NCBI RefSeq assembly: GCF_963678635.1
Contig: NC_087064.1
Location: 10,389,671-10,453,670, forward strand
Source of the DNA: Symsagittifera roscoffensis
Taxonomy: Eukaryota; Xenacoelomorpha; Acoela; Convolutidae
Direction of reading: 5' to 3'
DNA length: 64,000 bases
Shown here: piece after piece, positions 36,303 through 46,800 of the stretch
Layout: each line of letters opens with the position of its first letter
Numbering within the stretch: position 1 is the first letter of the stretch
The notes under the pieces: generated by a model
What the model saw: only the letters and a program-made list of their open reading frames with translations
Databases searched by the model: none
What the model was told of the DNA's origin: nothing
Translations under genes and position numbers: made by a program

Positions 36303-36821
36303 CTTAGATCAGAACGAAACCTTGAGCTGCCAACTGCCTCTCCAATGAATTTCAAAATTAAGTTTTTCTAGATCATTCACAACATGCTTCACATGCTTGA
36401 GTAAAAAATGATGTCTTTTGCGTCTGTTAGTTCATTGATATCTCAATTTTATTTAAAAAAAACAGTTGGATTATGTTCCGATAACGCGCTAATATTACGA
36501 AATACATTGCACATTAGTTGAACCAAATTGGCAAATTGATCGTTTAAACACCTTTAATCTTATAAATAGGGCAACCATAACTGCTATTACTGCTATTCGG
36601 TCAATTTTGTCAATTTCACCACTTAACTGCTATAAATGCTATTTCTGCTATTTTTAAGGTCGATTTTTGGTCTTTCTCAGGAATTGTCCACGTAATACAT
36701 ACGTTTCTGAGAATAGAAAGTTCACATGTGATGTTTTTTAGATATTTCTGAGAAATACGTGTGCCAGTAAGCAACTTGTTTGACCATGTACGATTGCGAC
36801 ATGCCTCGTGCGAAGCTTACA
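36303..36821 (-). repeat. Terminal direct repeat (3' LTR) of element 1
   Basis: 519 bp identical to 51218-51736 except for one base (C at 36800 against A at the matching site). On the minus strand it begins TGTAAGCTTCG and ends CTGATCTAAG. A TATA-like CTATTTATAAG (about 36557-36567) and an AATAAA signal (about 36448-36453) lie in promoter-then-polyadenylation order. The last 33 codons of the Env-like ORF lie inside it. No polypurine tract precedes it, and no target duplication is visible. Confidence 0.7.
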
Positions 36822-38746
36822 AGTTTGCGTAAATTTTGGTCTATTGATTGTCTTTGTATAGTGTCCATTTGTGTTAATAATTCTTGGAATTGTTGTGTTC
36901 TAATGTGATGTTGAATATCTGATTTTGAATAGATTCCTATTGATTGTAAGTCTATATTTGGGTTTCGAGCAATAGCGCGAATGCTTTCTGGTGAAAATTT
37001 TTTGAGTGATTGCATTAATGTGGGATATGGAGTGAGAAGATAATATTTATTTTCATCAGGGTTTAGTTGTACTACATTGTGGCTGTTTTCTGATCCACAT
37101 GGGACTGCGGTATCCCAGAAATAGGTTCTTCGTGAAAGTGTATCCACGAAATGTACTTTATTCTTATAAAAGATAGGGATTCTTTTATAACATCGTTTAT
37201 CTTCAAAAACGTATAGTGGTGATACTTTTTTAGTACAAGTATAAAACCATAAGATGTTTCCTTCATAGTCTAAAAAATTTGATCTATTTCCAGATAATAA
37301 GTATCCTGCATAGGGTATTTTTAATACTGCTAGTGCAAGTGATTGTAATATTTGTGTTCGTTCTAATTCGCATAATTGGTGTAGTGTTTCTAATTCGGAG
37401 AGTGACATTTCTTGAAAAATTCGGCTAATTGTATAATCTAGTTTCATATCTAAATGAATATCATAGTGGATATTACCGAAATATGTAGTGTTCATTAGTG
37501 ATAATTCTTGTAAGCGTGTGCTTCTGGTGTCATGGGGTTTTAGATGTCCACCAGGTTGTCCGTTGCTTTTTTGAAAATTAACTGGTATATAGGATGTTAC
37601 TTCGTTTAAAGGATGACCTGTGGCATATGGGTCGATTTTTATTTTTCCAGTGGTCATGTCGAATCCTTTTTCGTATTCAACTAATATTTCAGAGTATTGT
37701 GTTCTGTGAAGTGGATTCCTGTATTTACATGCAAGTTCTGTTTCTTGATATATTTGAAAACGTGTCAATTTGTTTTCTATATTGTCTATGTTTCTAAAAT
37801 TAGAACTTAGTTTTCGTGATGGATGGACTTGTTCATATGGAATTGATTGTATAAAATATTTTTCGTGAAATTTTATCATACGAGCGTGTATTTTTGCTAC
37901 TTGAAATGTTGTACATGTATCTTCGGGGAACCAAACAATTGTTGCTTGTGTTCTCGTTGTAGGGTCGCAATAACCTTGATCATTTTTACAAGGTAATCGG
38001 ATTCCTTGATAGATCATTGTATTATCTGATAAATCTCGTGTTAGTTGTATTTTTTCGAGTTGTATTTTCCAATCGAAAAACATTATTTCTTGGTTTCCTT
38101 TATTTTTTGTGTCTGCTTTGCAGTTTGATGGGTCATTTATACCAATGTGTGGTATCCAATGTTTATCGTGTAGGTCATAGGTTAATCGTCCGTGTGCGCC
38201 GTTATACGGGTATTTTTCGTCTAGTTTTATATGTCCTTGGTGTCTTTCAAGTTGTGATTGATGTACAGAGTCTGGAAAAACTTGAAAATTAACTAACTTT
38301 CTTTGGGAGTTTTTATTTCGTGTGATGTTTAGTCTAAGTAATTCATTTTTACAATCGTCGGGATTGAGATGTAAAAGACGTTCTATATTACTTTGATAGA
38401 ATGATTCATGGTCAAGTCGGTTTTTGTTTCCGTTCGAGACTTGTGAACAATGTACTTTCTTTTCGGAAAATGTTGCTGTGAATTTATAACCTGTAACTGT
38501 TGTTGCTCGGGCTTTTGAATAGAGTGTTGCTATTACATCTGTGGTTTCTATAGCTTGTGGTTCTGTTTCACATTGTGATACTTGATTTATTGCATATTTA
38601 TGTAGTGTTTTTTGTTCATTTTCTTCACAATCGTAATGTGTTACTAGTAAATCTTGTGGTCCTGTACGAGGGGAAGGGTTTATGTTTTGATTTGAGATTA
38701 CTAGAAAAAGGAGTTGGAGAAAAATTAATAATTTTAGAATATACAT
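36722..38746 (-). CDS. env: Env-like glycoprotein of element 1
   Basis: A 674-aa ORF starting with a clear signal peptide (MYILKLLIFLQLLFLVIS). The rest is a Cys-rich, N-glycosylatable ectodomain. In retroelements a protein in this place mediates membrane fusion and cell-to-cell spread. The paired-cysteine pattern of the second half (an LCELERTQ helix, then cysteines about 60 and 75 residues later and a final VPCG) recalls fusion glycoproteins captured by invertebrate elements from negative-strand RNA viruses, but I cannot confirm the family. No membrane anchor is visible at the C-terminus. Residues from about 642 on are encoded within the terminal repeat, so the natural tail may have been replaced. 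The start overlaps the preceding ORF by 13 nt. The homologous part of element 2 lies beyond the window. Confidence 0.6.
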   Translation of the reverse strand: MYILKLLIFLQLLFLVISNQNINPSPRTGPQDLLVTHYDCEENEQKTLHKYAINQVSQCETEPQAIETTDVIATLYSKARATTVTGYKFTATFSEKKVHCSQVSNGNKNRLDHESFYQSNIERLLHLNPDDCKNELLRLNITRNKNSQRKLVNFQVFPDSVHQSQLERHQGHIKLDEKYPYNGAHGRLTYDLHDKHWIPHIGINDPSNCKADTKNKGNQEIMFFDWKIQLEKIQLTRDLSDNTMIYQGIRLPCKNDQGYCDPTTRTQATIVWFPEDTCTTFQVAKIHARMIKFHEKYFIQSIPYEQVHPSRKLSSNFRNIDNIENKLTRFQIYQETELACKYRNPLHRTQYSEILVEYEKGFDMTTGKIKIDPYATGHPLNEVTSYIPVNFQKSNGQPGGHLKPHDTRSTRLQELSLMNTTYFGNIHYDIHLDMKLDYTISRIFQEMSLSELETLHQLCELERTQILQSLALAVLKIPYAGYLLSGNRSNFLDYEGNILWFYTCTKKVSPLYVFEDKRCYKRIPIFYKNKVHFVDTLSRRTYFWDTAVPCGSENSHNVVQLNPDENKYYLLTPYPTLMQSLKKFSPESIRAIARNPNIDLQSIGIYSKSDIQHHIRTQQFQELLTQMDTIQRQSIDQNLRKLVSFARGMSQSYMVKQVAYWHTYFSEISKKHHM

Positions 38747-39867
38747 GTGTATGATAATCCTGAGTATGGATTATAAAATGTAATGTAGCCAATTGTGTTT
38801 TTGGTATATCTGTCGTATTTGTATATTACTTCAGTAGTTATAAACGGTGGTGGTAGTGATTGAGCTGTTATGTTAGGTGGATTTAATGGGTAGGGATGTT
38901 GGGTAATATTATTTAACTTAACTGTGATTTCAAACTTTAATTGTAAACTGTTTTGTTGGAGTATTTGAATATTGTGATCACGGATATCGTTGTGAATATC
39001 TTGGCGATATTGTAATCTATTAAGTGCCCAGTTATGAAGGCGGTTACTTTCTTGATGTTGTCCAAATAGTGGTGGAGGTGCTGTGAATGTATTCCAATCT
39101 AGTCTTAAAGGAATATTTATTGATGATTGTTCTCGATATCTGGCGTCGAGATTATTTGGAAAGTTTAAGTTAAAGGGTGGTGGTGAAAACTGGCTTATTG
39201 ATGGTGTTGATGGTAGTGATAATGTTTCTGGTAGTGATGAGGATGTTGTTGTATCCGTAGAAATATCTATGGGGTCATTGACTAAATTTGGTTCACCTTG
39301 TGTAAATGAATGTGTAGTCCAATATGGTAGTCGTGATGCCTGGTTTGGGGGGTTAAAGGGATTTTCACGTATTTGCTCAGATGTTGGTGTTGAACCTAAG
39401 TAATCTGATGGTAGGCTTGAGGTGCTACGTTGTGAAAGAAGCGTAGGGGTTTCTGGTAATATACCAATGGGGTTTTCTGGAGTGTTTTGTGATGGGGATT
39501 GAGGTATATCAAAATGAACTCGGGGAGTTTGAAAATTTCTGTTTCGTCGAGGATGTATAATTTGTCTATTTATTTCGACTGTATTTTGGTTTTGACTAGA
39601 ATTTTTTATTCTACTTAGTTCTTGTGGTAGTGTTGGATATAGGTTATATGTTGGTTCGCTTAAAGGTGCTTGTCGTTGAACTGGTTCTAGTGGTTCTGAT
39701 AAACGAGCATGTCGTTCTTCAAAAGTGTATGGATTGTCTTGAAAAGAAATTCGTGTAGATGTTTGAGGATTTTGAGTAGTTGAAGGTGGTGTTTGGTTAT
39801 CTTGGGATGATGTCGGTGAAGACTGATGCTGTGACTGTTGGGTAGCAATTTTTGATGGTTTTTTGAA
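38734..39867 (-). CDS. Start-codon-less ORF between membrane ORFs and env
   Basis: A stop-free minus-strand frame of 377 codons, bounded by TAA TAA at 39873-39868 and by TAA at 38736-38734, contains no ATG, GTG or TTG in frame. Composition is Pro, Ser, Thr, Gln and Asn rich in the first two thirds, suggesting disorder. The end is more ordered, with a helical RLQYRQDIHNDIRDHNIQIL segment. The frame is conserved in element 2 from about 63072, for example RISFQD-PYTFEER, LSEPTYNLYPTL and EPNLVN-PIDIS. It overlaps the env ATG by 13 nt. Expression would need splicing onto an upstream start codon, frameshifting or non-AUG initiation. It is in the -1 frame relative to the 62-aa ORF before it. No known domain recognised. 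Confidence 0.65.
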   Translation of the reverse strand, partial: FKKPSKIATQQSQHQSSPTSSQDNQTPPSTTQNPQTSTRISFQDNPYTFEERHARLSEPLEPVQRQAPLSEPTYNLYPTLPQELSRIKNSSQNQNTVEINRQIIHPRRNRNFQTPRVHFDIPQSPSQNTPENPIGILPETPTLLSQRSTSSLPSDYLGSTPTSEQIRENPFNPPNQASRLPYWTTHSFTQGEPNLVNDPIDISTDTTTSSSLPETLSLPSTPSISQFSPPPFNLNFPNNLDARYREQSSINIPLRLDWNTFTAPPPLFGQHQESNRLHNWALNRLQYRQDIHNDIRDHNIQILQQNSLQLKFEITVKLNNITQHPYPLNPPNITAQSLPPPFITTEVIYKYDRYTKNTIGYITFYNPYSGLSYTCIF

Positions 39868-39875
39868 TTATTACT

Positions 39876-40064
39876 TTAGTGAGAAATTTTGTGTTTGTTA
39901 TAATATTCTTCCAAAAAAAGAATTAGAAGGACTGATGCTAGGGCAAATGTGAGGATTGCTTTCTTTATACATTTACAGATGGTCAAAATGAGGGATGATA
40001 AAAATGTTATGAAAATTACAAACAATAAAAAAATATCGGTTCTACTGAAAATTGTTCGTATCAT
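39876..40064 (-). CDS. 62-aa membrane microprotein (second of overlapping pair)
   Basis: Starts MIRTIFSR and has two hydrophobic stretches (about residues 10-29 and 36-51) around a CKCIKK turn, ending EEYYNKHKIS. Element 2 keeps it intact at 62864-63052 with 45 of 62 residues identical, mostly conservative changes and the CKCIKK motif unchanged. Its ATG overlaps the stop of the upstream 76-aa ORF as ATGA, an arrangement that allows termination-reinitiation. It resembles viroporin-like accessory proteins in size and layout, but that is only inference. Confidence 0.65.
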   Translation of the reverse strand: MIRTIFSRTDIFLLFVIFITFLSSLILTICKCIKKAILTFALASVLLILFLEEYYNKHKISH

Positions 40065-40291
40065 TTAGACAAGTTGTTAAAATCGTACCTGTGGATATAT
40101 TCAAGGGTTTTGGAAAGTTGGAGGAATAGTTCGAGAATAGTGTAGAAAATTAAAAAAATGTTACAAAAAATGATTAGGATTATTAGAAAAGATTCAAGTA
40201 TATCAAAAAGAAATATTATAAAGGCTTCAAGTATTGAAAAAAAATGTTTAAAATTTATAAGTATTTGAGCAACTGTTTGAGAGAAGAGCAT
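40061..40291 (-). CDS. 76-aa hydrophobic microprotein (first of overlapping pair)
   Basis: A strongly hydrophobic peptide, rich in Ile, Leu and Phe, with a long membrane segment (about residues 20-58) and a polar tail ending HRYDFNNLSK. It ends in the ATGA shared with the next ORF. Element 2 holds a degraded counterpart (about 62670-62862), in which ETFEALIILYVIFCNFFL is still readable. No known family recognised. Confidence 0.5.
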   Translation of the reverse strand: MLFSQTVAQILINFKHFFSILEAFIIFLFDILESFLIILIIFCNIFLIFYTILELFLQLSKTLEYIHRYDFNNLSK

Positions 40292-40891
40292 TTAAGAAAT
40301 GATCTCTTGGTCGAATATTTTTTGCTGTTTGAGGCGATTTTCTAGTGTGGTCGAATTATTTATTAGTTTTTTGACAAGTGGGTTGAGTTTTGTAAAAAAT
40401 TGTTGGGGGCAATTTTCATGGTGACTGGGAGGTCGTCTTTTTCTTTATTTTTGTTTGTCAAATGATCCGGGGTATGGTGAGATTTTTATACTTTAGGCTA
40501 ATTAAAATCTTCATTTTGTTACTTTAGGCTAAGTTATCAAATTTGTTTTGGGGGTATTCGTGGTCTGAGTTGGGGAAATATTGTTGATCTTTGGGTTATT
40601 AGATAAGGGAGGGGTACGGTATTATGGTGATATTTATTTTAGCTGTCAAGTTGGAGTGATTTGCTTATTTTTGACCTGGAGGTTGTAAAGTTATAGTTAG
40701 AGATGTGCCTGGAGTTCTAGATTATTCGTCTAATTGATCTTAGTTTGAGTTAGAGAAAGTGGCGGATTGGATGAATCCTATTGGTCTATTTTGAACTAGA
40801 ATTATTGCGTACTTGTGAGCATGTTATTTTGAAAAATTGAAATGAAAAATGTTACGGAGGTTTCAAGATTGTGAAGTATAAAATCTTAAAA
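40292..40891 (-). other. Spacer between Gag-Pol and membrane ORFs
   Basis: 600 nt without an ORF worth calling. Element 2 has a ~430-nt counterpart at 62235-62660 sharing CTAGTTCAAA and CCAATAG words. It may contain the splice acceptor for the downstream ORFs. I could not pick one. Confidence 0.4.
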
Positions 40892-43800
40892 TTACTTTTT
40901 AAATTCTACTTTCTTTAATATTTTAGATTGGGGGATGAACATTTTGTAGTTTTTACGTTGTTGATTTCGGAGTCTTGTTGTTTTTCTATGTTCAGATTTG
41001 TCTATTTCTTCTTGGGGTATTATTTGTTCTGTCATTTTTCTATTTTTTCTTTGTTTTGGAGATTCTTTATGGTTTTGTGTATTGTTTTTGGTGGCGGTTG
41101 GTTTTGTGTTTTGATTTTCGGTGGGGTTATCATTTTGTTCTGTGTTTTTCAGATGTGGTTCATTTTGAATGATTTTTAATCCTGTGAAAGAATATAATTG
41201 AGTTAATTCGCGGAGTGCGTATTCTTTTGGGTAATAAGGTAATAGGTTGTTTCGATGTTGAACGATTTCTTTTTTGTTTGAGTCGGTAATTTTATATGTG
41301 ACATCAGTGGGTTTTGCAATTATTTGGTATGGTCCTTTTCGAAGGGGTTGTAATTTTTTAGAAATTCCTTTTTGAGTATTAAAATTAGGTATTAAAACCA
41401 ATGTTCCAATTTTTAAATCGGAGGCTGGTGTAAAACGTGAATTGATTTGTTCATTAATGTTTTGTCTTTGTAATAACTTTTTTGTTATTTTTTGATAAAT
41501 TTCATTGTGTTTTTTATCTCTATTTAGAATCCATTCGGTGTGTGTACCGGAGGCTAGTTTAAGAATTTGTGGGTGATGAAAATGATCTTCATCGTGTGTA
41601 TGTAAAGGTAGGTTATAAAAAATTGAATCTTTATTTGGTTGACAATAACCTTGTGCGTTTTTATGAGAATTTGCTGTAAACATTATTGGTTTGCGTGGCT
41701 TTTGGTTAAAAACCATTTCGTATGGTGACATTCCTAAAGTTGTCGTAATTTGTGAATTATACGCTAAGGGAACTAATTTTACATCTGCTGACCATTCGGT
41801 ATATTTTGTATCATTTCCGTTGATGATACATCTAAGATATTCTTGTAATGAACGGTTCATACCTTCGACTAAGCCGTTTGTCCAAGGTGCATGAGATGTA
41901 CGTGGTTTGTGTTTAATGTTATATAAATGACATAGTGTGATAATTTCATTATTTATGAATTCTGTACCGTTGTCTGTAACTAAAATTTCTGGTAGTCCGA
42001 ATTTTGCTATCCAGTGTTCATAGAGTGTTGTGTAAGCGTAATAAGCGTTACAATGTGGTACTGGGTTAAGTGCTACATAATGTGTAAATGCGTCAACAAT
42101 TACCATAATGTAGGAGTTTCCTTCTGATGAGGGTGAAATTGGTCCTTTAGTATCAAATGAGATACGATGGTTAAAGTACAAGCTTTGTCCTTTAAAATCT
42201 TGTTTTTGTGCTATTTGTTTTTGATTCGGGTAAGGTTTATTTAGTTGACATACTATACAATCATTGCATAGTACTTTTATCCAAATTGGTGCATTTGGGA
42301 AATAAAAGTTTTGTATAAAATTTGAATATGTTTTTTCTGATCCAGAGTGTCCTTTAATATTTTGTGTATGTGAAATATTAAAAGCTATAAGAATCATACT
42401 TAAAGGGAGACATGGAACTGTAGATTCATTCAGGTTATACTCTAAAAGGTCTGTATTTTCGTTAATTGTTGTGTTGTTAAATTTGCGAAAGTATCGGAGG
42501 AGTGTTTTGTTTCCTAGAATGGTTGAATCTGCTTTGATAGGTTTAGTTTTATATTTGTGCCATGATTTCAGTTGTCGAATTACTGGGTCAAGGTTTTGAT
42601 ATTGTTTCAGTGTTGAAATTGTAATTGTTTCTGTTGGGGGGAGAAAAATGTTTTCAATTTCGAATTTAGATAAGGGTATTGTATCAAGTGGGTCATGGAG
42701 GTCAAAAACTTGATTTATTGTGTATTTTGAATCATTTGTTTGTGGTCCTGATAAATTTATTTTATCAGTTAAATCTTCTTTTTCAATTAGTGGAAAATTG
42801 TCTTTCTTATGTGGGTGTTGTTTTGTTCGTTTTTGTTGGGTGTTATTTTTTATCTTTTGAGAATATGGGATTGGTTTGAAAGTTGATGTTCCAAGTAGAT
42901 CAACTTCATAATGATTATTTTGACAATCTAAATAAAGTGGGAAATGTTGTAAATTATTTATTTGTGATTGTTCAATATCAGTTTTTACTGCATATTTGCA
43001 TTCCAATCGGGGTGATGTTTCGTTTTCTGCAAGGTAGAATTTTATGTTTTTGGGTATTTCAACTGTTGTTTTTCGTGTAAGTAATTCAGGTGGTGTATTT
43101 CGACTTAAGGTGTCTGGTAATGCAAGATTTTTTCCTGCAGTCCAAACTATATGTAAGTTTGGAAATTTCATTAGAATTAGTTGAAATCTGTAAACTCGGT
43201 GGTTTGGATTAGACTTTTGTGTAAAAAGAAAAATGATTGGTTTATGGTCTGTGAATAGAACTGTTGGATGTTTTGATCCAAGTATCAGAAATTCATATTC
43301 TGTCAGTGTATATATTATGGCTGTGCATTCTCTCATTAGAGTTGAGAGTCGTAGCTCTGCTTGAGTGAATAGTCGAGAATTTGCTGATATGAGGTTCATT
43401 TTATTTGTACCATTATGTGATTGTAATAGTGCTGCACCGATGCCAAAGTTCGAAGCATCGCACATTGCATAAAATGGTTGATTTGAATCTGGAATTGTGT
43501 TTGAAATTTGTTCAGTTAAAAGTTTCTTTATTTCTTCAAATCGTGTTTGATGTTCTGTGTTCCATTCAAAATTATTTTGTTGTCTAAGGATGTTATAAAA
43601 TGGTCGTAGATATAATTGCATTTTATAAACATATTTACTTAAAAAGTTTAACATTCCAAGAAATTCTTGGATTTTCTTTTTATTTGTTGGTGGTTGAAGT
43701 TTTTGAATAGCGTCAATGCGTGATTTCAATGGAGTGATTGTTTTTCTTTCTATATTATGTCCTAAGAATTTAACTCTTGTCAAAAAGAAGTGTGATTTAT

Positions 43801-46800
43801 CGGGGGCGGCCTTCAGATTTTCGTTCTGAAGTATTTGGTGATATTTTTCTAAAACATTGAACATCTCGTCTTTTGTTTGTGATTGCATAAAAACATCGTC
43901 TAAATAGGTGATTGCGTTTTTCTTGAGTATTAGTGGTCTAAAAATTTTGCTCATAAAAGCTGAAAATGCTGCTGGTCCTATGGATATTCCATAGAATAAG
44001 CGGTTGAATTCATATTGTTGGTTTCCTATAACAAATTGTGTTAAACGTCGTGATTGTTCATCTAGTGGCATTTGATTGTATGCACTATTCATATCGGCGG
44101 TTGTAAAGTATTTGCCGTTTATTTTTGTTAAAATAACTTGTATTGGTTCAATGGGCCAATTACATTTTGATTCATCTATAAGTGAATTGAGGTATCTAGC
44201 ATCGAGAACGATTTTTAATGATTCTCCTTTAGCTAGAATGATAACGGGGTTGATAAATGTGTTGCCTTTTGGTTGTTCTTCTTTATTAACTGGTGATATA
44301 ATGTTGTATTGTTCTAAAATATCGAGTAATCTGTTTACTTTATCATGTAAGTGAATTGGTACTTTACTTGCTCTTTGTTTTTTGAAAACTGCGTCTGGTT
44401 TTAACGGGAGATGTAGTGATGAACTGATTTTTCCAACGTCGAATTTTGATGTTGCATAGACTGATGAATATTTAATTAGCTGTTTGGCTAATTTTTCGAA
44501 TTCGTCTTGTGTTATTTGTGAATGTTGGAAATTAAACATTGTTAAAAATTTCTGTTGATTCTCTGTGTAGTTACTTATGTTGAATGTAGGTTTGAAATAT
44601 GGAGTTTTTGTGAAATAATCCGTATTTCTGTTTTCGTTACTTATTATATTATTTATAGATAATTCTTCATTAAGAATTGTAGATTGGCAAATATCTAGTA
44701 ATTGGAGTATATTATTTACGCGATAGGCTTTTTCGTGTATTGGTGATATTGTAGCGTTGGTTTCACAATATCCTAAAAGTCCTAAAGGTAATGTTACTTG
44801 GTAAGGTGTGTTGTTATAGACATGTAAGGAAATGATATCGGAATTCGAATTTTTCAAATATTTTATGGATGAGATTGTGATTTTGAAAAATTTGTGAATA
44901 GGTTTGAATTCAAATTCTGACATATAAAATTTTTGTTTGTTTTGTTCTTTATCATATTGGTGAACTTGTTTGATTGAAAAATTATAGATATTTCCTGATA
45001 GTGGTTTTAGGTGTTTTCTTTGTTGGTTAAATATCGGGTAGAATTTTGAAAAGAATGGTGGTTGTTTATTTAATCTTTGAAAAAATGTTAAGGATGTTTC
45101 TTTTGTTTTTGTATATTTATCTTTGATTAATATTTTACTATTTAGTATATTAATTGTTGGTATATACTTCGAAATAAATGGTATTCCAATGATATTATAT
45201 TTAATGTCAGTGATATGGAATATTTGTTTAAATGGCTTATTTAAAATTTTGCTTTGTTCCATTGTTCTGGTGGGGAGGAGAAATAATTGGATTTTTCCGT
45301 AGTTTATCAATGTTGATCCTTGTGCTGTTGCTAGTTTGCTGGAGGTTTCAAGAGGTGTTAGCTTTGGGTGTAAGGTTTTTATTTCATTCCATGTGGGGAT
45401 GTTTATTATGTTTGATTCTGCTCCTGAATCAATTAAAAAATCTATTTCAAGGTCTGGTGGTTGAAATTCTTTGTTTCTTGGGCTTTCTAAGAGAAATGGT
45501 ATTGTCCAAATTTTTTCTTTGGGTTGTTCTTTTTGTATATTTTGATAAATGTGGTTTGTATTCAAGCATTTTGTTTTGGTATTTTTATTGGTTTGATCTG
45601 TAGTGTTAATCTCGTTTGTTTCTTGCGTCGTTGGTGTGGAATTTATGGGTGTAGTGTAATAATTTTGAAGAAATTCCGATTGATTTTCATATATGTGTGA
45701 TGAAAAAGGTTCTTCATATATAACAGATTCATAGTCATTTTCGACTTTTATCATATTGATAGAAAGAGTGTTTTCAGTATCACTTTCTGAATCTGATGAT
45801 GTACAGTTTATTTGATTGAGTTGTAACGTATCAGTTACTGTGTCATCAATACCTGGAGGGTCTGATGTTGTTTCTGGATTTGACTGTACTTGATTGATTT
45901 GTCTTTGATGTTTAGGTGTACTACTTCTGTGGCGATTATTAGAATTATTATAGTTATTATTATTCCGGTGTGGTGATTGGGAATAATTTCTATAACGATT
46001 ATTATAACTTGAGTGTCGATTTTGTGAATTATTTCGTGATCTGTTTTGGTAATTATTGTTTGGTCTGTTATAGTTCGATCTATTATATGAGTTATTCCTT
46101 GATCGATTGTTCGGGTAATTCTGATTTCGGTTGTTTGAATAACTTCTATTTCGATTATAGGAGTAGTTTCTATTCCTATTGTATGATGAATTTCGTGATT
46201 GGTTGTTTGGATAGTAGTTATTTCTTGATTGGGAATTAGATCTAGAAACAAATCGTTGTGTATTTGAATTTGATCTGGAGTAGTTATTTCGACTATTTGG
46301 TCTATTGTAGTGATTTTGTGATGAATTATACGTGTTTCTTCGTTCTGGTGATCTTCCTCTATAACTTGAGTTATATGGTGATTGATTTCTTGTATAATTT
46401 GTATTGTTCGGGAGTGGTTTTCCTGAACTGTTGTTGCTGTGGACTGTTTTGTTCGGTAGATTTTGATCTTTTTTCATGTATTGATAGAATGATTTATTTG
46501 GTTCTTTATATTTTTGAGGTTTATTTTGATTGTCTTGCTGTTTTTGTCTACATTCGGAAATACTATGTCCGTATCGTCGGCAATAATTACACCATTTTTT
46601 GAAAGATGGTTTGCCTTTAAAGTTCGGGTTCTTTTCGTAAATATTGAGTATTTCAGTGATTTTTTCAACGAGGTCTGTCTCGGATTCCTGTATATTATTA
46701 ATATTAGTGGGAGTCGTTTCAATTCTATTAACGTATTGTAATTTCAGATTTTCCGTTTCTTCTAGTTTCATCGTGATTTCTGCTTGTTCTAATTTGTCTA

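Noticed and set aside
45232-45603. Plus-strand ORF of 123 aa and many similar ones within 40.9-49.1 kb
   Set aside because: Antisense shadows of Gag-Pol. Their hydrophobic composition comes from the A-rich sense strand.
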